From the NCBI GenBank assembly GCA_944385475.1, contig CALWXJ010000021.1, forward strand, positions 22,542 to 86,541: a stretch of DNA of 64,000 nucleotides. The letters are read 5' to 3'. Made by a program: the position numbers and the translations under genes. This DNA is from an uncultured Oscillospiraceae bacterium. GTDB lineage: Bacteria; Bacillota; Clostridia; Oscillospirales; Oscillospiraceae. Positions 59,186-64,000 of this stretch are shown here, in pieces (positions within the stretch are counted from its first letter, which is position 1; each line of letters opens with the position of its first letter). Under the pieces are notes generated by a model, which was not told where the DNA came from, ran no database searches, and was given only the letters and a program-made list of their open reading frames with translations.

Positions 59186-59626
59186 TCATGCCCGGTCGGG
59201 ATATTGGGCGCACCAGGATTCCAGCTCTTCCACCAGGCCGTTCAGCTCCTGGGGAGAGAGGGTACACTGGATGTCGGCGGTGTCCTCCGCGTCCCAGGCG
59301 TGGGGCAGGAAAAAGGAGATATCTGCCCAAAAGGCGCCTTGCCCGTCACTTTGCATGGCGATGTCCAGATAGGGCTCCACAAAGGAACACTCATAGTGGT
59401 CCTGGGCACCGGAGAGCAGGACTTTCAGGCCGGCGGTCATCTCCCGCAGTTCATAGGTCAAAAGACAGCTGTTGCTGTCGCTTACAGGTTTTCCGCCCTT
59501 GGGGGTGAAGGTGCACTGCACCACCAGCCAGTTGCGGTCGTCGCTTTTGGGCTGTCCCCCGTCAGGTGGGAACTCATAGCCGGTGACCTGCAGCTCCATC
59601 ACGGAGCCGTCAGATGTAAAACGCAT
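59186..59626 (-). CDS. WapI family immunity protein-like
   Basis: The 146-residue product has a YEFPPDGG opening, a DRNWLVV strand, a SCLLTYELREM segment and an LFVEP-like FVEPYL near 80. An ELESWCAQYPDR end completes the pattern of the WapI-type immunity family. In Bacillus, WapI blocks the toxic tail of the contact-dependent toxin WapA. No matching toxin gene is visible nearby, so the role is uncertain. AGGAGG precedes the ATG. Confidence 0.55.
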   Translation of the reverse strand: MRFTSDGSVMELQVTGYEFPPDGGQPKSDDRNWLVVQCTFTPKGGKPVSDSNSCLLTYELREMTAGLKVLLSGAQDHYECSFVEPYLDIAMQSDGQGAFWADISFFLPHAWDAEDTADIQCTLSPQELNGLVEELESWCAQYPDRA

Positions 59627-59642
59627 AAAAGCCTCCTGGTGT

Positions 59643-60665
59643 TCAGCCGTGATGGGCGGCGTAGAATTCGTCGTAGTCTTTGAGCATCAGCTGCAGCAGA
59701 TTGGGGATGTCCAGCCCATAGGGACAGCGGCTTTTGCAGGCATCGCAGTGGATGCAGTTTTCGATCTGATGCATTTTTTTGTACCACTGGTCTTCCATGT
59801 AGGGCTGGTAGGGAGAGCGCCGCAGCAGAGCGGACATGCGGGCCGCCTGGGGGATGTCGATATCCACGGCGCAGGGCAGACAGTAGCCGCAGCTGCGGCA
59901 GAAATTACCTGCCAACTCTTTGCGGTCCTGTTCAATCACTGCCTGCAGCTGGGGAGTCATGGGGGGATTTCTGTGGGAGAGCTCCAGCCACTGGCGCAGC
60001 TCCTCCTCCCGCTGGATCCCCCAGATGGGGACCACATTGTCAAACTGCTCCATGAAGACATGGCAGGCCTCGGCATTGTTCAAAAGCCCGCCGCAAAGGC
60101 CCTTCATGGCGATGAATCCCATGTCTGATTCCTTGCAGGCGGATACCAGCTCCGCTTCCTCCGGGCTTGCCAGATAGGAAAAGGGGAACTGCAGCGTCTC
60201 AAAATTTCCGGAGGCGATGGCCTCCCGGGCCACCTGCAGGCGGTGGTTGGTGATCCCGATATGGCGGACATAGCCCTTTTTCTGCATCTCCAGAGCAGCG
60301 GCAAAGGGCCCGTCAGGATCTTGGATATCCGGCAGTTTTTCGGGGTTGTGGAACTGCAGCAGATCAATGTAGTCGGTGCGGAGCATCCTGAGGCTGTTTT
60401 CAATGTGAGAGAGGACGGTCTTTTTATCCCCTCCGCCGCTTTTGGTGGCAATGACCACATTGTGCCGGATGCCCTCCAGGGCCTGCCCCAGTTTTTCCTC
60501 GCTGTCGGTATAGGCGTTGGCGGTGTCAAAGAAATTGATGCCGCCGTCATAGGCCTGGCGGACCAGCTTTACGGCATCGGCCTTGGAGATGCGCTGGATG
60601 GGCAGTGCGCCAAACGCCGGCCGGGTTACATAGAGGTCTGTGCGGCCCAGTCTGATGGTTTGCAA
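59643..60665 (-). CDS. Aldo/keto reductase with C-terminal ferredoxin domain
   Basis: The 340-residue product starts at TTG with AGGAGGG 8 bases upstream. The AKR barrel has GGINFFDTANAYTDSEEKLG near residue 40, whose aspartate and tyrosine are part of the catalytic set, and a lysine in IATKSGGG. Near 260 and 300 it has CRSCGYCLPC and CIHCDACKSRCPYG, two [4Fe-4S]-type motifs. It likely passes electrons between ferredoxin or NAD(P)H and a carbonyl; the substrate is unknown. It is divergent from the ModE-like gene. Confidence 0.9.
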   Translation of the reverse strand: MQTIRLGRTDLYVTRPAFGALPIQRISKADAVKLVRQAYDGGINFFDTANAYTDSEEKLGQALEGIRHNVVIATKSGGGDKKTVLSHIENSLRMLRTDYIDLLQFHNPEKLPDIQDPDGPFAAALEMQKKGYVRHIGITNHRLQVAREAIASGNFETLQFPFSYLASPEEAELVSACKESDMGFIAMKGLCGGLLNNAEACHVFMEQFDNVVPIWGIQREEELRQWLELSHRNPPMTPQLQAVIEQDRKELAGNFCRSCGYCLPCAVDIDIPQAARMSALLRRSPYQPYMEDQWYKKMHQIENCIHCDACKSRCPYGLDIPNLLQLMLKDYDEFYAAHHG

Positions 60666-60735
60666 GAGGATCCCTCCTTCGGTCCGCCGGGGCGGACAAA
60701 ATCGTTCTTCATGATTGTAGCATAGTTTTTTCCGT

Positions 60736-60763
60736 TTGCAAATCCATAGCGGTATGTTACAAT
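60736..60763 (+). promoter_or_regulatory. Promoter of the ModE-like gene
   Basis: TTGCAA and TACAAT are 16 bases apart, with a TGT extension. Confidence 0.65.
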
Positions 60764-60785
60764 GGCAAAAAGGGGAGGTGGGGAT

Positions 60786-61154
60786 GTGGAGCAGGCGCTG
60801 CGGGTAAAATTGATCATCCGGCTTTGCGGGGGGGAAGATGGCCGGGGGTTCGGCCCTGGCGTGATGACGCTGATGGAGCAGGTGGCGGAGAAAAAATCTC
60901 TCCGTTCTGCAGCAGCAGCCATGTCTATGGCCTATTCCAAGGCCTGGCGGATCATGCACGCAGCGGAGGAGATCTGCGGCTGCAAGCTGCTTGCCACGTC
61001 CACCGGCGGCGCCCACGGCGGCGGCGCGGCCCTGACGGAGGAGGGACAGGCCCTCCTGGAGGCGTACCGGGCCTTTTCCCAGGATTTGCAGGCATACGGC
61101 GAGAAGTGCTTCAATCTGTATTTTTCCAAGTTCAAACAAGGCCGAAAAGGATGA
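60786..61154 (+). CDS. ModE/LysR-type winged-helix DNA-binding protein
   Basis: The 122-residue product starts at GTG 60786 with GGAGGTG 5-7 bases upstream. A winged helix-turn-helix runs from about 20 to 85, with LMEQVAEKKSLRSAAAAMSMAYSKAWRIMHAAE as its core, similar to the N-terminal domain of ModE. The C-terminal ligand domain of ModE is missing, so it is a single-domain form often found beside molybdenum or redox genes. It may regulate the divergent reductase. A GATGCCG/CGGTATC-type stem follows the gene. Confidence 0.8.
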   Translation: MEQALRVKLIIRLCGGEDGRGFGPGVMTLMEQVAEKKSLRSAAAAMSMAYSKAWRIMHAAEEICGCKLLATSTGGAHGGGAALTEEGQALLEAYRAFSQDLQAYGEKCFNLYFSKFKQGRKG

Positions 61155-61160
61155 GGTTCA

Positions 61161-61204
61161 GATGCCGTGTCCCCTATAAGAGGACACGGTATCTAAATTT
61201 ATTT
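61161..61204 (+). terminator. Hairpin after the ModE-like gene
   Basis: A 12-bp stem with a G-T pair (61161-61172 with 61182-61193), followed by an AT-rich stretch. Confidence 0.6.
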
Positions 61205-61238
61205 CAGGAGAGAAGATCTGTATTTTTTCTGCAAACTC

Positions 61239-61268
61239 TTGACACTACCCGTGAAAGAATGGTAAATT
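61239..61268 (+). promoter_or_regulatory. Promoter of the surface protein gene
   Basis: TTGACA and TAAATT are 18 bases apart. Confidence 0.6.
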
Positions 61269-61286
61269 ATGTCTATCCAACAAGGA

Positions 61287-61335
61287 CTCTGCCCAGAAAC
61301 TGAGAAGGCGATACTTTCTGTGTTATCGGGCAGAG
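61287..61335 (+). other. Leader stem before the surface protein gene
   Basis: CTCTGCCC (61287-61294) and GGGCAGAG (61328-61335) pair, enclosing CAGAAA/TTTCTG. The stem ends just before the AGGAG ribosome site. Confidence 0.5.
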
Positions 61336-61360
61336 AGAAATAGGAGAGGAGTATGTACAA

Positions 61361-64000
61361 ATGATCAGGAAGCGGATTTTTTCAGTGGCGCTTTCCTTGG
61401 CGATGGTATTGACGCTGCTGCCTGTGACGGCATTGGCTGCAAATGATGATGGAATGCCCACGGCAAGTGGTTCTGCCTTCTATGCCAACGGCACCCACAT
61501 TTACATCACGAAGGATGCCCCAGTGGGTGGAGATATGGCTTCTTTTCCCGGCTTCACCACGGGCAGCAGTGCCTACATCAGCTGGGATGACGGCGGAACC
61601 ACCAAGTATGTGGGTGTAACCGAAGGCACGTCGGTCTACGGCGGCGGAGACGGCAGCACTACGCCTGTGACGATTTCCAGCACCTATATCACCATGACCG
61701 GCGGAAGAATCAAAAACCTCCATGGCGGAAACCGGGGTTACAAGTCCAATACGGAGGAGACTTGTTCCGTGGTAGAGGGGAACGTGGTGATGGACATCTC
61801 CGATGAGGCAGATGTCTGGTATGTCCTCCACGGCGGCGGTACCAACAATACCAGCGTAAAGGGCACGGTCTACATGACCTTTACCGGCGTGGATCTTTCT
61901 GATTCCCCTGACCAGCTCTATGTCAACGGCGGTATCAACGGCAATGGCAGTGAAGGCACCCGGGACATTGAAAAGGGAAAGATGGAGACCTATGCGGTGG
62001 TCAACGATGTGGTGATCCGGGCCTCCAATAGTCAGTTTTATCTCCTTGGTGTCGGTCCCTCCGGCAGCGGGAAAGTGGGCAGCGGCGAAGTGATTTTGGA
62101 TAACTGCTCCGTTAAGGCCCTCCTCCTCGGCGGTATCAATGGCGAGGTGGAATCTTCCACACTGGAGGCCACTGACTGCGGCATCGAGAATTTTTCCGCC
62201 ACCAACCGGGGCTTTGTGGGCACCGCTGATGTCACCCTGGAAGGGGGCAGCGTGGGCACACTGGAATTTGGCGCGGGTGCGGGATGCTTTGAAACGGACT
62301 CCGGAAAACCCGACGGCAGCGGCGTCACCGGGGAGAGCACCTGGAACATTTCCGCCACTACCGATGTGACCGAGGCACTGCTCACCCCGCTGGTAAAGCG
62401 GGATAAAAACGACGTCTACACCGCTACTTTTGATGGGATCTCCATCCAAAAAGAGGGAGAGCCCCTCGATGTGACGGTGAAGGAATTTGATCCCACATCG
62501 GCAACTGAGGTGAAAGAGTTTGCCGTCTCCAGCGGCGCTGCGCTGACCATGGAGGGCGTGAACGCCACAGTGGCCAGCGGCGCCACCTTCACCAATATGG
62601 GCACCGTGGAGATGTCGGAGGGCACCACCTTGACGGTGGATGGTACGTTTGAAGACATGGGCGGCGAAGTCAAGGGCGGCAGCGTAGTGCCTAACGGCGG
62701 CACTGTGACGGAATATGTCGCCCGGATCGGCTCTGATGGCTACGATACGCTGCAGGGCGCCATCGATGTTGCCGAAGCGCAGGATACCGTTGTCCTTTTG
62801 AAGGATACTAAGGAGAATGTCACCATTCCCGCAGACAAGGACATCATTCTGGAGCTCAACGGAAAAACCCTGGATGGCGGCACCACCCCCAGCAAGGCCG
62901 CCCTTACCAATAACGGTATCGTGGTGATCCAGGACAGCAGCGAAGAAGGCACTGGCACCATCAAGCGCTCTGACAATGGACCTTACGGCTGCTTTTATAC
63001 CGTCTATAACTATCAGGGAACCATGACCATCAAGAGCGGCAATATCAGCAATAACGCGGGCTCTCCCACCACGTGGTCGGGCTCCTCCTTGATCTGCAAC
63101 GGTCGTTATCAGCCGGCCACACTGAACATTGAGGGCGGCAACATCCAGCAGGACAATTTCATCGCGGTGAAAAATGATGAAAAGGGCACGCTGAATATTA
63201 CCGGCGGTATCATCAAGTCTGAGACCCAGGCGGTACAGAACTGGCACAAAGCCGATATTTCCGACGGGGAATTGACGGGCTCCGTGACCACCTGGGCATA
63301 TGGCAGCTACGCCGGCGACACGCGGATCCGGGACGATGCCCAGATCAATGGCGATGTGGGTACCTATTGGTATAACGAGGCCTCCGGTATGTCCCCGGCT
63401 GACGGGGTTGTCCCCGTTGCCAAGATCACTGGCGGCACAGTGAGCGGCAGACTCCTCAAGGGCAGCACCCTTGATGGAAGCGTCAGCGATGTGGAGCCGG
63501 CGGAATCGGAGACAGGCAGCATCGCCGTCTCTGGCGGCGCCTTCGGCAATCCTGTCAATCCTCTCTATCTGGATGCGGACTTGAAGTATGAGGCCAACAA
63601 CGGCCAGACCTATTCTTACCATGAGACGTTTGACGAGGCTGCGGAGGCCGCCGGAAGCGCCGGCAGCATCACGGCGGTCCGCCCGACAGCAGAGGAAATG
63701 GTGACGCTTCCCGCCGTGTCCCGCCCCAGCTATGTTTTCCTGGGCTGGGCGGCTCCAGACGGCACCGTTTATGCTGCGGGAACAGAAGTCCCGGCCAGCC
63801 TCGTCTCTGGTCTTACTCCTCTTTGGGAGCGGCTGGATTACGGCCACTCCGGTTCCTCCTCCAGCACCTCCAGCGGGGATTACCGCGTCAGTGTGGACGC
63901 GGGCCGGCACGGCGATGTCTCCGTCTCCCCCACCCGGGCGGATGAAGGGGACACGGTCACCATCACCGCGGAGCCTGACAAGGGCTACGAGGTGGACGAG
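61361..64000 (+). CDS. Large secreted surface protein, C-terminal end outside the window
   Basis: The frame is open for 880 codons up to the last base. A signal peptide (about 1-27, cleavage after ALA) opens the product. A long Gly/Thr/Ser-rich beta repeat region follows, with many STYITMTGG and MTIKSGNIS-type turns, as in beta-helix adhesins. The last 120 residues show an InlB-like repeat (RPSYVFLGWAAPDG) and a YRVSVDAGRHGDVSVSP repeat. This type commonly ends in SLH or sortase signals beyond the window. GGAGAGGAG precedes the ATG. It may bind glycans or the gut surface. Confidence 0.85.
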   Translation, partial: MIRKRIFSVALSLAMVLTLLPVTALAANDDGMPTASGSAFYANGTHIYITKDAPVGGDMASFPGFTTGSSAYISWDDGGTTKYVGVTEGTSVYGGGDGSTTPVTISSTYITMTGGRIKNLHGGNRGYKSNTEETCSVVEGNVVMDISDEADVWYVLHGGGTNNTSVKGTVYMTFTGVDLSDSPDQLYVNGGINGNGSEGTRDIEKGKMETYAVVNDVVIRASNSQFYLLGVGPSGSGKVGSGEVILDNCSVKALLLGGINGEVESSTLEATDCGIENFSATNRGFVGTADVTLEGGSVGTLEFGAGAGCFETDSGKPDGSGVTGESTWNISATTDVTEALLTPLVKRDKNDVYTATFDGISIQKEGEPLDVTVKEFDPTSATEVKEFAVSSGAALTMEGVNATVASGATFTNMGTVEMSEGTTLTVDGTFEDMGGEVKGGSVVPNGGTVTEYVARIGSDGYDTLQGAIDVAEAQDTVVLLKDTKENVTIPADKDIILELNGKTLDGGTTPSKAALTNNGIVVIQDSSEEGTGTIKRSDNGPYGCFYTVYNYQGTMTIKSGNISNNAGSPTTWSGSSLICNGRYQPATLNIEGGNIQQDNFIAVKNDEKGTLNITGGIIKSETQAVQNWHKADISDGELTGSVTTWAYGSYAGDTRIRDDAQINGDVGTYWYNEASGMSPADGVVPVAKITGGTVSGRLLKGSTLDGSVSDVEPAESETGSIAVSGGAFGNPVNPLYLDADLKYEANNGQTYSYHETFDEAAEAAGSAGSITAVRPTAEEMVTLPAVSRPSYVFLGWAAPDGTVYAAGTEVPASLVSGLTPLWERLDYGHSGSSSSTSSGDYRVSVDAGRHGDVSVSPTRADEGDTVTITAEPDKGYEVDE

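Noticed and set aside
61201-61360. Possible cyclic-di-GMP riboswitch before the surface protein
   Set aside because: Only a simple stem is present; the conserved core sequences are absent.
61382-63910. 842-codon reverse frame opposite the surface protein
   Set aside because: The forward frame has a signal peptide, ribosome site and recognisable repeats; the reverse frame has none.

Overview
The window looks like a chromosomal segment of a GC-rich, anaerobic, low-oxygen-adapted member of the Clostridia, most plausibly an Oscillospiraceae gut bacterium related to Flavonifractor, Intestinimonas or Lawsonibacter. This is inferred from gene content: a trimeric [FeFe] hydrogenase, T-box leaders on pheS and leuS, a glmS ribozyme, IreB, an L20-type infC leader, SLH-domain surface proteins, lar cofactor genes and TTGACA/TATAAT promoters. 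No rRNA, insertion sequence, prophage or CRISPR array was seen. One tRNA, tRNA-Gln(CTG), is present.

Layout. 1-5.7 kb: a truncated MATE exporter, a DUF368 (PopT-type) lipid-carrier transporter, and a reverse-strand group of AbrB-type regulator, methionine gamma-lyase-like enzyme and EamA transporter. 5.8-12.7 kb, reverse strand: SH3/NlpC-P60 peptidoglycan hydrolase, ireB, pheT and pheS behind a Phe T-box, then an XRE-type membrane regulator. 12.9-18.6 kb, forward: NAD(P)HX repair enzyme, lipoprotein, alanine racemase, MazF-type toxin without a visible antitoxin, two unknown proteins and nrdR. 18.7-22.1 kb: DUF4363/DUF421 pair, then the glmS ribozyme and glmS. 22.1-27.1 kb, reverse: a complete branched-chain amino acid ABC importer (livK-H-M-G-F). 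27.4-30.2 kb: SLH-GH25 muramidase, GNAT acetyltransferase and a 34-residue Gln/Asn/Lys-rich peptide. 30.3-31.7 kb: infC-rpmI-rplT with its leader. 31.8-34.8 kb, reverse: pspA with a glycine-rich TPM-like membrane protein, and trmB with an unusual C-terminal extension. 35-37.1 kb: membrane-anchored glycerophosphodiesterase and a DegV protein. 37.2-43.3 kb: Leu T-box and leuS, rpsU, yqeG, efp and a CD1247-like acidic zinc-ribbon protein. 43.3-49.5 kb: HD hydrolase and type II pantothenate kinase on the reverse strand; nicotinate phosphoribosyltransferase, cardiolipin synthase and a TtcA-like protein on the forward strand. 49.6-54 kb, reverse: tRNA-Gln and the hydCBA electron-bifurcating hydrogenase operon. 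54.3-57.5 kb: larE-larB-larC1-larC2, which build the nickel-pincer nucleotide cofactor, behind a long structured leader ending in a terminator. 57.6-61.2 kb: thiamine pyrophosphokinase, cytidylate-kinase-like protein, WapI-like immunity protein, ferredoxin-type aldo/keto reductase and a ModE-like regulator. 61.2-64 kb: the first 880 residues of a large secreted surface protein that runs off the window.

The genes are mostly core metabolism and translation in short operons, each bounded by strong hairpin terminators and headed by promoters with 16-18 base spacers. Three leaders are recognisable as known RNA regulators: two T-boxes, whose predicted specifier codons UUC and CUG fall at the same offset, and the glmS ribozyme. 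The infC leader shows a long-range pairing that would compete with its terminator. The most interesting unexplained element is the roughly 170-nt leader of the lar operon. It carries three tightly packed hairpins with AAA or CAA loops, two more hairpins and a terminator, and matches no riboswitch class I recognise. Other points worth checking are the split larC with a -1 overlap and a 50-residue histidine-rich stretch, the lack of a local larA, the TrmB fusion and the orphan MazF.
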